Source: Micromussa lordhowensis (taxonomy: Eukaryota; Cnidaria; Anthozoa; Scleractinia; Lobophylliidae). From it: 64,000 bases of DNA. The stretch is taken from positions 15,432,823 through 15,496,822 of the forward strand of contig OZ026600.1 of the NCBI GenBank assembly GCA_964020085.1, read 5' to 3'. Both the position numbers and the translations under genes were made by a program. Below the pieces are notes generated by a model, which saw nothing but the letters and a program-made list of their open reading frames with translations, was not told the DNA's origin and did not search any database. Shown here piece after piece: positions 45,764 through 56,456 of this stretch (its first letter is position 1; every line of letters starts with the position of its first letter).

Positions 45764-48700
45764 TTAAGTAGAAATTCGGTGGAATTTTTTTGTAGCATCG
45801 CTCTTCCCCCCCTCATCCCAGTGCTGCGTATTTGCTTTTGTATAACTGCGCTTCTCCCTTTGGCTTTGAAGCAAATCCTCTTGTCGTTTTTCCACAGTCA
45901 ACAGGGATGCACACGGATCCCATCTGTTGATCTTACGATGGAAATTTCTTCTCACATCATCGTTCTTCTTTTCAACACCTGCCGGAAGGAATATAAAAAG
46001 GGGAAATTTTTGCCATCAGAGCTCATTTCAAATTTTTCAAGAATTGGTACTAGAAAAAATTAGGATATTATTAATTTGGTTTCACAGTTTTGCAGTTCTG
46101 TTATAAAGCACAAGAAAGGTAGTGTTACCTTGACCAGTAAACATCTTGATGTTCCCATATCTGCGAAGTAAGGTTGGGCAGTGATACACCATGACATGTA
46201 TGTATGGGGTTATAGGGTTTGCAGCGTCATACCCAGGACCCTTCATTGATAGCAGTTCCCTTGCCCATGATTTAGCCTAAAATATCAGTTGAGTAGTGAG
46301 TGTAAACAGGCACAATTTTGACAATTTGCTATTTTAACAGGCAGTCTTTAACCTAGAGCACAAAGTATTAGACAGATGACATCCTTCATTTCACAAGTGG
46401 AAAAATTTTGGATTATCAAGGAAACTGTACATGTTCTGTACCCGTATGTCCTCCCCACCCCTCACTCCCCTCCTATTTCTTAGAGCATACCTATAAAATC
46501 TGTTGCTATAGAAAAGTCACAGTAATCACCTTGGTGTGAAAAGTGTCAATTTCCTGCTGGGATGGATTTTCACTTGACAAAGTGACATAAAGTTCTTCAA
46601 ATTTCTGTGGAATGGGATTAGAATATGTTACATATTTGCATATTTTTGTGAGTAGATATTAACTTAGTCATGTTTTAATGTATTACTGAATTACAATATG
46701 TAGTCTTACATTCCAAAGCATGGTAACTTTGTTCACACTTTGCTGGGGAAGAAATTGTCCAAATTTTGCTGGTAACTTTTGGAGCAGTCGCTTTTTCTCC
46801 CCCCCGAGAAGGGATGTCCAGTCCCACTTGTCGTCTTTCTTCCAGACTTTGAGGCTGACTCCACAGGAGCGTACAGTATCCATGAAGTCTTGCAAATGTT
46901 GGTCTTTCTGCTGACGTTTTGGCTTGCCAAAATTGTCTTTCTGTCAGAAATTTAATTTAATGATATTACATTCATTTGTCTGAATTTGCAGCATTTACAG
47001 GGTGTCAAACGAGTCCTTTATTCCTAAAAAGTCCTATAAATTAAGCAAAAATCCTATATTTTCGTATTTTTTAAGCCTTCTTTCATAAAATATTCAATAA
47101 ATATTTAGAAAATTAAGTAAGCGTTGCATTGGCAGTTTAAAATCTGCAATTCAGGAGACTTGCCAGTATGTCACAAAGATCCCTAATAGTGCTTGACACT
47201 CTGCATTTACTGTTCTGGTCAGTTACATTTTGTAAAGGAATTGGACTCAACATTTTTAAATAAAACTGGTGTGATAAAAATGTTTTTGCACCTGTGGATT
47301 AAGTTTACCTCATCCCAGTCCAAAACTTGGTAAATAAGTCCTGCTTCAAGCCTATCTGTGATTCTTAATAGCAGGTGTAATTCATCAACAATGACATGGT
47401 CTATTGGAATTGTAAAGAGGGGTTGCTCCTTACACCCTGGATCCTTTTTCCATTGCTGGTGTAACAGACATTTCATTTCTGGTGACTTACAGTAGTCTTC
47501 AGTCCTGTCCATGTTTTGCCTACATATATGCAAACCTAATAGTTAATACATAATAAATGTGCATAGACGTGTATGCGGTGTGACCAGGTTGAAACATCCA
47601 TTTTAGTTGATAAAGGGTACTAAAAGTAGCTGAAATGTAAGTTTGTTGTGAGATTCACAATTTGTTTTCATTTAATAAGTATGGAGATTGTTTGTGAAGC
47701 ATAGAAATAGAATTATTTTTAAAATTAATATGAATAAATTCTTACCTTTCTGTTGTACTGATTTTGCAATAAATACAGCTGTTTTTGCAGTTTGCCTGGA
47801 GCATTCCCAAACACATCAAGAGAAACTGCCACAGAGAAATTCATTGGCAACGTTATTTACACAAATCAGCAATGGACATCATGCAGTGAATAATGAATGG
47901 TCTTGAACAAGGTTTGTGTGTTTACTTTCTATCATAACACCTTTTATTTTACAACTATAGCTACACATACGTATTGTTCAATTTTCATACCTTGTAATCT
48001 CCTCCAAGAAAAAACTCGAGATTCAGTCTCTTTCCGTCAACCTCAATCCATCCAGCATCACTGAGTTGATTTACATCTTTGATGACATTTGCTAGTGCAG
48101 ACTTAAGGCTTTCATATTTTTCAGGTGCCTTTACAATTGCTATAGCGTGGTTACCTAGTGATAAATCATTAGTCATGCATAAGTACTCTTTCATATGCTC
48201 AAGTAATTATAGTAACATTAAAACAAAAACAATTATATTCTTGAAGCAATCATTTTATATGTTGTTTCACCTATAATAACTAGATTTAGTTGTAATATTT
48301 ATACAGACTTTAGTGAAGAGTTGACTTAATCTAACGACATGGTCCTCAACTTCAAATATATTCAGTTTTCCTCAACACTTTCCATACAATAAGGTGGACC
48401 ATAAACTAAAACACCTTAGCTCTTCTAACTGCCTACTCTACCTGAACTGGACATAACATTAGCATCTTCTGTCAACAGGCTGAATGAGCAGACCACTAGA
48501 TTACTACTGTGGGAGATTGCAGCCCCATCACCACTTATTTTTACCTGGTAAGAAAACCATTGTGTAAAGGAAATGTTTAAAAATTGTATCATTTTGCAGA
48601 AAAATTTTAAGACCTTACAGTACAGCCCAAAAATAATGCACGCGCAAGAAGTGCCGCAAGAGCTTCTTGCGCCGTAAGAACACGCAATCTGCCGCAAGAA

Positions 48701-51700
48701 GTAAAAATGTCGTTTTTTTGCGGTTTGCCCGCAAGAACTTTCGAAACGCAAGAAGTTGAAAGTCTAACCGCAAGAAGCCGCAAGAAGTTGAAAATCTAAA
48801 CCGCAAGAAGCCGCAAGAACCTATGAATCTTCCCGCAAGCCGCAAGAAGGGGCAAGAAGTTACTGCGGGTCAAACCGTCAAGATTGTTTGTAATGCCGTG
48901 TTGGAGGTCGAAATGCTCAGCGCTTGCTTGCAAATTTATCCATTAGATAAGAAACTGCAGGGGCAAGAGATGTAATATCATCTTTACTTTTGAACAGCCG
49001 AGACCTGAACTAGACTTATGCTTGCTGATCGATAATTAATGTAAAAATATTATCAAACACGCTACTTGCGCATACGAACCTCAGCTACGTTATACGTGTA
49101 ACCACGAGCGTGTACATGTCATCAAATCTCACACTGAACCACCGCTAAGACTGCGTACGTAAACAAATGTGACCGTGAAAGGCAAAACGGACATTAACGG
49201 AAAACTGTTCCAATGGCAAAAACACTCGGATGATGAACGGTTATCGAACGGTTCATAAACCAGATTAGAGTATTTTGCCTAAGGCTAATAGCTTAAAAAC
49301 TTTTCTGTTTTAAAAAACGTACTGAGGTCGACACATAAACTGTTTGTTTTCACCCATGCGAAAACCTTTCATCGAGTATTCACGGCCGTAATTGACCGCG
49401 ACCGCATCACATCACGATTAATTTATGACAACAAGATATTTTGTACCACGTTGTTTTGATGTTCACTGAAACGCCCGTCCATTTAAACTGACGAAACTGC
49501 TTGTTAGATGTTTGAATGCTCCTTGCTATTAGTATCTTAGCATTTGAACGACTTGCGTTTGTGACATTCTGAAAGCTCATCCGCAGTCACGCTGTTACTT
49601 CACGCTGATTGGATGATGGTAAGGAATGCATCCAATCAGCGTAGAGAAAACAGCGTGACTGTTGCTCTTAGCACACGAAATCCCTGGATGCTGGTAGCTT
49701 CGAAAGATGTATTTCTGGAAAATTATTTGGCGGTTAGCACTTGAATTTTAAATGGATCTTCGATTGAATGCCACGAGAAGAAGCAGCAACCTTTCAGTTT
49801 ATCTGGTGTTCGATTTGGAAGCCAGGCGATTCAAATTTAGTTTAGACAAAACATACGCAGAATTACGCAGCACGCAAATGACGAGTGTCGTGAATCTCGC
49901 ATGTAAACAAGAAATAAACTATTCGCATTTACATTCGCAAATGTCCAAAATTTTCGCCGCTAAACTTGGGAGAAGTTTCGCATGCGTTATATCTTTTGAT
50001 CTTTCCACAACTAGAAATAAATAAGTACCGAACCATGCGGTAAAATAACATCCCTGAAAAAAGTCATCGTGAGGTTATTGCATGCGTGACAATAGATTTT
50101 CTACAATGCACTTAAAGTTAGTGGACCCGAGATTGAAACATTTTAAAAAATACTCTGCCACTGAAGGCAGAGTTTCACGCATTCTTGGTGTTACTTAGCA
50201 TTGAATTCACAGCGCATAATCAAAGACAAACAACGCCTTACAATAACATAACTTCAAAACTTGTGAGTGTCAAAGCGAACGTGCGAAACGCAAAGGTTTG
50301 TTAAGTTCGATTTCAAGCCTATGCCGAGTCAAAATATTTTTCCCGGAAAAAGGGAAATGGTGAATGAAGATGATGGCAGTGAAGACCTCTTTTGCACAGC
50401 AATAAATATCTGTGTTTTTTCCCGGCGCAGGCTACAAACAGGCCGACAGCGTATTCCCACGGGAGATATAATATCTACTCAATTTTCAAAAGCGTTTGAT
50501 ATTTGCATACTGTCAAAGATCAAAATTTCGGGAAACTTGTTGAATAAAACTTAAGTACTGAATAAAAATAATGAGTATCGCTAATCGAATGTTATAAGCC
50601 ATTTTCTTGACCTTTCAAACAAATATAAATTTATGTATGTATGGCGGTATAAAACAACCGACGTTTCGGCATTACTGCCTTCTTCAGGGTGTTTAAGCTG
50701 CCACATCCTTAAACACCCTGAAGAAGGCAGTAATTCCGAAACATCGGTTGTTTTATACCGCCATTAAGCGCCTTTCAAAAATATTTTAACCTCTACTTGT
50801 AAGTTTACAAGACGCTACGCAGTTTCTTCAATTCTATTCACTTTTTTTCAGTCGCGCACGCCGCACTAAATGAACCAAGATATGTCTTTTTTTCGTTTTC
50901 AAACAAAAAAAACCGTTCTTTGTTGTTATCTTTTCTTAATCAAAACTACCTTAGTTTACCAAATTATACTAGTAGTTATTTATTAATTTGGAAAGACATT
51001 ACTTTTGTTGAAACAAAACAAAATAATAATAATAAAAGCCGGCGGCCGCTACACTCGAATAACTCTCTGAAAACTGTACTACTGTTAAACCGAACTGTGG
51101 CAATTTTTGTTAAAGATATCTCATGTTCCACAAATTTTATGGGTGTTTGCAGGTCTTTTTAGAGCGCGCACACTTTTTTCTGGGTCGTTCCAGGCCAGTG
51201 CGCCGCCCTAAATTGACCGAGGTGTTACTTTTTAGAAACAAAAGAAATCGGCATTACTTTTGTCTTCACTAGCTCAAAACTATCATAGTTTTTGACCGAA
51301 TTCTACCATTCCTTTTGAAAAAAATAATTTTCAAAACAGCTTTTGCAGTTGTCCCGCACCATGCGCTTTTTGCAGTCGCACATGCCGCACTAAATGAACC
51401 GAGGTGTTACTTTTTTTCGTTTAAGAAAAAAACAAAAACCAAAAAAACCAGTCTTTGTTATCTTAAAACAAATGCTTTTCACTTTCGCGCAGCGCGCGCT
51501 CGTTTATGCCTGTTTTCAGTCGAGTGCCCACGCTAATTAAACGAAAGGTGTTACTTTTTTACCTAAAGAAGACCGTGCTTCTATCTTTCGTAACAGTCAA
51601 AACTATCATGGCTTTCAAGTGCATACTACTAGCCACTGCAAAAAAAAATACTCTTCAAAACAACGTTTCCAGTTTTCAGCACAAACATTGTTAATTATTT

Positions 51701-54700
51701 CGCACCGTGCGCGCCGTGGCACTTCAATGAACAAGTTGTGGAATTTTTTCGCAGCCACCATAAATCTAGCAAAGACTTTTCTGCTAAAATTTATCATTTT
51801 TGTTAAAAAACAGACATCATTTCAAAATTTTGAGATCATTGAAAAATATAATGTTCGTATTTTTTTTCTTTCAAGTTCTTGCAGTGCCCAAAGTAGTGTA
51901 GAATGAAAGCAACGGATTGCTAACTCATTGGTTCATGGAGCGCTGCATTAAAATGCCCTCAAATTGCAAATGCCAAGCAACTACACTAAATAACTGTACT
52001 TATTTTGTCCCATAACCCATTGCATTGTTGATCATGACTTTTATTAGAGTTGGTGGCTCCTAAAGGAGCCGTTTTTGTATACCTGTAGAGTGCAATGTCG
52101 AACGCTCGACCTACAGGGTTTTTCCTGCTCAGTGCAATGCAGATTGGAGCTCCTAAAAAGAGCTGTTTTACATTCCGGTTGCTTGGCCTTGAAGTTCAAC
52201 CACTCTTGGTACAACCTTCGTACGAACATGGTTTATGTAGCGCCGGCACTTCTCCGCTGTCACTCTTGTTGTCCAGAATTGGCGAATGCCAGTGACCAGT
52301 TCTTCCTTCGTCTTCGGCTTTACGTGCTTCCGAATGTACCATTTCAATTCATGCCACAACAGCTCGATAGGGTTTAAATCCGGACTTTCAGGCGGTGTTT
52401 CCCACCAGTTTACATTGTTGTCGATGTAAAACTGCTTCGCGTACCGTGAAGTATGCTTCGGATCGTTGTCCTGCTGGAATCTGTGCGCAGGGAGCCTGTT
52501 TCTGATGAAAGGTAGAAGCGATGTTTCGAGTATCTGGCAGTAAAGCACAGCGTCCATAATGCCTTCAAAAATTACCAGTTCTGTTGGCCCGTGCTTGCTT
52601 ATTCCACCCCAGACATGGACTTTAAGGGGATGTTTTGGTTTTGGAGCTGGTTTGTACATCTCTCCTTGCTTGTGGAATCGGATCGTTGTTGCTCGTTCGA
52701 TTTCAACGCAGGACTCATCAGTGAATATAACGTTGCCGAAATCGTCATTTGTTTCTATGATCTTGCGGCAAAATTCCAAACGCTTGATCTTGTTCGCGTC
52801 TCTGACCATTTGACAATATCGTGTCTGCGTACAGATCCAGCCTGCTGCCTTCCTTGCCCTCTTAATTGTGCTGACTCCAATTCTAATGCCAGGAAGCTCA
52901 TTCTCTAAAACATTTTTCAGTTCAGAAGCATTGACCTCGGGATCTCGCCTGTAGACCTCGTCGATTTTCCTCTTCACGGGTGAAGTGGCTTTTCGTGGTC
53001 GCCCACGGCGGTCTGGATGCTGCTGTCCTTGCATTTTTTCTCTGGTTCGCCGTATAATTCTGGCGACTGTTGTTCTTACAATAATAATGTTCTCCTCACG
53101 AAGAATGCTAACGATCTCAGTTGGAGTTTTGTTGGCATTAGCAAGAGCGAGTATCCGATTTCTCGTGTATTCACCATACATGTTTAGGTTCAATATGACG
53201 CCGAATGTTCACACAATGGTTAAAAGGTACGGTTGCCAGGGTAACAAATCTGAACCAATCCTGGAGCCGAACCACTCTCATCCCCAGAGTCCGCGCTCCT
53301 TTGACAGCCGAACGAGCAAAAAAATAATAATGGTGCCTAAGCTTACTTTATGAAACCTGTGTGTTCTTCGAGCCTCTTCTTTAGAAATAGTTTAGATTTA
53401 GCGAGTTACGAAGTGATTCTCCTCGAATCTGTTTGAAAACTTCCGAAACTACAAGCAGAAATCGCACAATTTTAAATGAACGTACGGGTAGTTCAATCAA
53501 GACATTCGTAAGTCAACAAGGTAAACATAAGCTTACATGAATTCAGAATGAATCGAAACTCATGCAGAACAGTTGTTGTTTTCAGCGGTTAGCATCAGGA
53601 AAAGAAATTCACTTTCAATTTAGTTAAATCTGTTAAGAGTTCAGAATTTGTCGCTATGGTACTTCTTACGGTAAGTGTGGGAAACATTTTAATTCGATCG
53701 TGCCGTGTGCCGTCGCAGGTATAATTATTTAGCTTCTTGTTACGCTTACTTCTCCAATCCCGTACTACGATGTTAATACAAAGAAGTTCTTGCGGTTTGA
53801 AAATCCCACCGCAAGAAGTTCTTGCGTTTCGAAAATTGTACCGCAAAGAGGTTCTTGCTGTTTTAACTTCTAACCGCAAAGAAGTTCTTGCGGCTTGCAG
53901 GATCCAAGCGCAAGCGACCCGCAAGAAGCCGCAAGAAGTAGCCGGCTTGCGGACGCAAAAAGAAGTTCTTGCGCGTGCATTATTTTTGGGCTGTACTGTA
54001 CTTCAAACAAATTGAGTACCTTCAAAACATCTGGTATGGATGCTTCTTTGTTTTGGAGCTGTAGAGGAGGGAAAACAAAGCCATTAATTACTTTTATATA
54101 TATATATCTTCAAACTGTGCCTGTTATTTTGGCACCTTACATTTATGTACCCATGTGCATGACAGTTGTCTGTTTATGTATAGTTGTTGGTGGTGTTTTT
54201 ATCATGTACTATCCTTTTCATTTTCAAAGAAGTTTGTATTTTTTGTTTTGAATGTATTAGTATTACACTAAAATGTTGACTACAAATCCTGAAATAAAAG
54301 TGAAGTACACATAATTATCACAAATCCATCTCTATGGGTTCCAAAAAGTGACATGGAATTTTGTGATTTCCTTGCAGATATAATGCCTGGATGATTTGAG
54401 AAGACTAACTCAAAAGAAAGCAATAATATTGTCAATAAGGCCTATGAGGAAATGCAAAAGAAACCCCACTTTTTTATCTTGTTTTCAGTTAATAAAATTT
54501 TTTACTTACTTCCTTAGATATCTCTTTCTTCAGCAATTCTGGGAATGACATTTCTGCTCCTTGGCAGGGGCCTGGAGTTTTGCTGATTTTGCCTCTTATT
54601 TGTTTGTTTATGTCAGCCTGGCACTCTTCAACTATGTATGATCTCATCATGGATTCATGACCCTCAAGTTGGGTAAATTCGTGATAAGCCCCATTGGATA

Positions 54701-56456
54701 CACCAAATCTGTCCAAAATGTATACAATTTTTTTTACTTTTTCTTTCTCTTCATCATCAAGCTTACTGTATTTAGATGATCCATGGTTGTCTTCATTTTG
54801 GAGAGCATTTGCTGTTGATGGGGTAGCTCGTGGTGGATCTTTGGCAACACCTTTTTGTCCTGCAAATAAATTGTAAAATGTGTTCTAGTCAATTTGGTAT
54901 TGTAACAAGAACTGCAAGCTTACTTTATAAGCATTTTTAAGCTTCATAATTTCTTCTGACTGTCATGGAGTGTATTGTTTGAGGAAAAAAGTATCACTAA
55001 CATGCATACAGCTACTGTTAACAGGGGCTGGAGAGCGTACTTGGTTATATGCATTTGTCAGTAGTGGTGGATAGCAATGTTAAAATATACAATAATTATA
55101 TCAACACAATTTACATGTCAGATTTAAAATGTGTCTTACCGGGACTTAGCAAAAGTTCATGAACCTCTTTGGTTTCTCTCTCCTGTATTTGTAGAGAGAC
55201 AGGCACAAGACCATATGTCTCTGCAAACCAAAGGACTGCAGCAGTTTTTTCTCTGGTGTGAAAATAATATTGCTTGATTAGTTTTCGAAAACTGCCCAAT
55301 ACTGTTACAGTAGCTGTAACTATAGAGCACCTGGGGAAGTGGTGCTCCTACTTGTTAAATGTCACTATTTATAGACCAGGACAAAGCCAATCTAACTTGT
55401 TACACTACTTGAATAATTGGGGGTTGGGGCAGGGGGCTAGGCTGAAGGAGGGAGAGAGGACAAAAATGTCCTGCTTCCCAGACTTCCTGGTTGGGTACCA
55501 GGCTTCATAGTAGTAGGCCCGGGTTTGATTTCTGGCCAGAAGTAAAAGAAGAATGCACCTTTTATGGGCCCTATGTGTCCCTTCTGCCCATCCACTTAGG
55601 GTAGGTCTGCCCAGTAAAGGTGATAAACCCCTCATCCCTGGCTCCCTCCCCCTTACTGGCCATCAGTAGTGACTGATGTTAGATGTCCCTTAAACAGTGA
55701 CCATCTTTTCATAGGATGCACCCTTTTACTTTCTACTCCCTATTCTTCGGGTTTCAGCCTTTCACTCCCCTTACCCCTTCCCCACCGATACCCACCACAC
55801 CCTGCCTCCCTTCCACTGACTGGACAGTCATGCAATGTTACCTGAAATTGTTGAATTGTCGATATTTTTGGCGACCTCCAACTTCATGGATTGGTTTCCC
55901 TCTGTTTTTGAGTCCACCCGTGGCCTCTTCTAATTTATGGATCTTGCGTTTTTGCCCCATCGCTTCATTTAAAAGATCAAGCACTTCCTCAGCTTTTTCA
56001 TCAAGTTTTTTCTCCAGTTCCAAAATTTGCTCTTTAAGCATTGTGGTTTCCTGGAGATACTGCGGTGCAAGTTCAGTGACTTGAGACTCTTCAATGGAAA
56101 TTCTTCTTACAAATGAGGTGCGGATTGTTTTTCTCTTTTTGACATTTTTTTTCTTTTGCAACTTTTGAATGAAGGTACCGTGTTTCCACTCCAAGCCGTA
56201 TTCCAATTCTTCTTTCTTCACTGTCACTGATCTTGTAGCCAAGGGGCTTCAATGAAGAATTTAAAGCTTCAAAATAGTTTCTTGGTTCAGATTTTAAATC
56301 TTTCCAAATCCAGAATGCTTTTCCCACAATTTCAACAGTATAGAAATGTTCTGTAGATGCCACAGATGGTGGAATCACATTTACCATCAGTGGATGCACA
56401 ATGGCCCATTCTGGGATTTTCTCTGTGTGTGTTGACTCATGGCCATTGTGCGCCAT
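45764..56456 (-). CDS. 11-exon gene of an unnamed multicopy cnidarian family, transposase-like
   Basis: Exons in order: 56456-55842, 55313-55140, 54859-54510, 48544-48442, 48154-47991, 47825-47746, 47519-47309, 46940-46710, 46604-46530, 46276-46129 and 45978-45764. All listed joints are GT-AG. Order of features: start MAHNGHESTHTEKIPE; a coiled coil with TMLKEQILELEKKLDEKAEE; YILDRFGVSNGAYHEFT; KISGDGAAISHSSN; GNHAIAIVKAPEKYESLK; LNLEFFLGGDYK; a CIYCK pair; TIPIDHVIVDELHLLLRITD; DWTSLLGGEKKRLL; NPITPYIHVMVYHCPTLLRR; FTGQGVEKKNDDVRRNFHRK. I have seen this wording in many uncharacterised cnidarian and fish proteins. The Asp in SGDG, the Asp in PIDHV and the Glu in GVEKKND could form a DDE triad, which is a guess. 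One frame break occurs at GGGG 56243-56246. The 5.4-kb Tc1-type element lies in intron 3. Confidence 0.65.
48619..48870 (+). repeat. Left inverted repeat with GCAAGAAG array
   Basis: At least ten CGCAAGAAG-like words, direct and inverted, lie between 48640 and 48865. Spacing is irregular, commonly 10-30 bases. Confidence 0.85.
49584..49661. repeat. Imperfect hairpin inside the Tc1-type element
   Basis: CAGTCACGCTGTT and CGCTGATTGGATG at 49584-49615 are mirrored by CATCCAATCAGCG and AACAGCGTGACTG at 49628-49661, with a loop of about 12 bases. Confidence 0.8.
50641..50764. repeat. Near-perfect 57-bp-arm hairpin with hammerhead-like boxes
   Basis: The arms are 50641-50697 and 50708-50764 with a loop of about 10 bases and two or three mismatches. 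Each arm, read outward from the loop, contains CTGAAGA, then GGCAGTAAT, then a CGAAAC box, starting with ATGGCGGTATAAAACAACCG in the left arm. CTGANGA and GAAA are the conserved boxes of hammerhead ribozymes, which are known in Penelope-like elements. On the minus strand of the left arm the sequence between the boxes can pair GGC with GCC, and GAAAC is followed by GTC. Confidence 0.8.
50850..51560. repeat. Diverged tandem repeat inside the Tc1-type element
   Basis: A GCACTAAATGAACC-like word followed by GAGGTGTTACTTTTT recurs at about 50864, 51207, 51383 and 51530. An A-rich stretch and a CTTTGTTATC-like word follow most copies. Period varies from about 150 to 340 bases. The open frames here are by-products. 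Confidence 0.6.
52055..52070 (-). promoter_or_regulatory. Histone-type 3' stem-loop-like hairpin downstream of the Tc1 transposase
   Basis: On the minus strand GGCTCCTTTAGGAGCC, followed by ACCAA and an AATAAA at about 52039-52044, lies 97 bases past the transposase stop. The six-base-pair stem, four-base TTTA loop and ACCA tail are as in histone mRNA 3' ends. A weaker relative (AGCTCTTTTTAGGAGCT) lies at 52148-52164, two bases after the stop. No histone gene is present. Confidence 0.4.
52168..53193 (-). CDS. Tc1/mariner transposase, DD34E, intact 341-aa frame
   Basis: One uninterrupted exon. Start M at 53193 (MNLNMYGEYTRNRILALANA); the second M at 53181 is also possible. Residues 1-110 form the two helix-turn-helix DNA-binding parts, with the GRPRKAT linker motif (GRPR-type AT-hook). 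The DDE core has FTDES (first Asp), HRFQQDNDPKHTS (second Asp) and SPDLNPIELLWHELK (Glu), with 34 residues between second Asp and Glu: DD34E as in Tc1. Length matches typical Tc1 transposases (about 340). It cuts and pastes at TA. It sits near the right end of the TA-flanked 5.4-kb element and is its likely transposase. An AATAAA follows within 130 bases. No inactivating change is visible. Confidence 0.92.
   Translation of the reverse strand: MNLNMYGEYTRNRILALANANKTPTEIVSILREENIIIVRTTVARIIRRTREKMQGQQHPDRRGRPRKATSPVKRKIDEVYRRDPEVNASELKNVLENELPGIRIGVSTIKRARKAAGWICTQTRYCQMVRDANKIKRLEFCRKIIETNDDFGNVIFTDESCVEIERATTIRFHKQGEMYKPAPKPKHPLKVHVWGGISKHGPTELVIFEGIMDAVLYCQILETSLLPFIRNRLPAHRFQQDNDPKHTSRYAKQFYIDNNVNWWETPPESPDLNPIELLWHELKWYIRKHVKPKTKEELVTGIRQFWTTRVTAEKCRRYINHVRTKVVPRVVELQGQATGM
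53775..53998 (-). repeat. Right inverted repeat with GCAAGAAG array
   Basis: It mirrors the left end: the outer 33 bases are identical in reverse complement. It carries about nine AAGTTCTTGCGG or GCAAGAAG words. Confidence 0.85.

Larger units (their letters stand above)
48617..54000. mobile_element. TA-flanked Tc1/mariner-type element, 5,380 bp, with GCAAGAAG-rich inverted repeats
   Basis: The ends begin CAGTACAGCCCAAAAATAAT at 48619 and, reversed, at 53998, and are identical for 33 bases. TA lies outside at 48617-48618 and 53999-54000. Each end continues for about 230-250 bases as an array of CGCAAGAAG or CTTCTTGCG words in both orientations, probably transposase binding sites. A Tc1-type transposase gene (52168-53193) lies inside. 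The other 3.3 kb is non-coding, with hairpins and a tandem repeat. It interrupts intron 3 of the 11-exon gene, between the exon ending at 54510 and the exon starting at 48544. Confidence 0.85.

Noticed and set aside
48640..48865. GCAAGAAG array as a CRISPR-like or satellite repeat
   Set aside because: Spacing is irregular, orientation is mixed, and the array is mirrored at the other end of a TA-flanked element, which fits subterminal transposase sites.
49752..50024. A 90-codon plus-strand frame inside the Tc1-type element as an accessory gene
   Set aside because: No recognisable motif, no splice or promoter support, and similar chance frames occur throughout the non-coding interior.
52559..53353. 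Plus-strand frames opposite the Tc1 transposase
   Set aside because: They are antisense shadows of a well-supported 341-aa gene.
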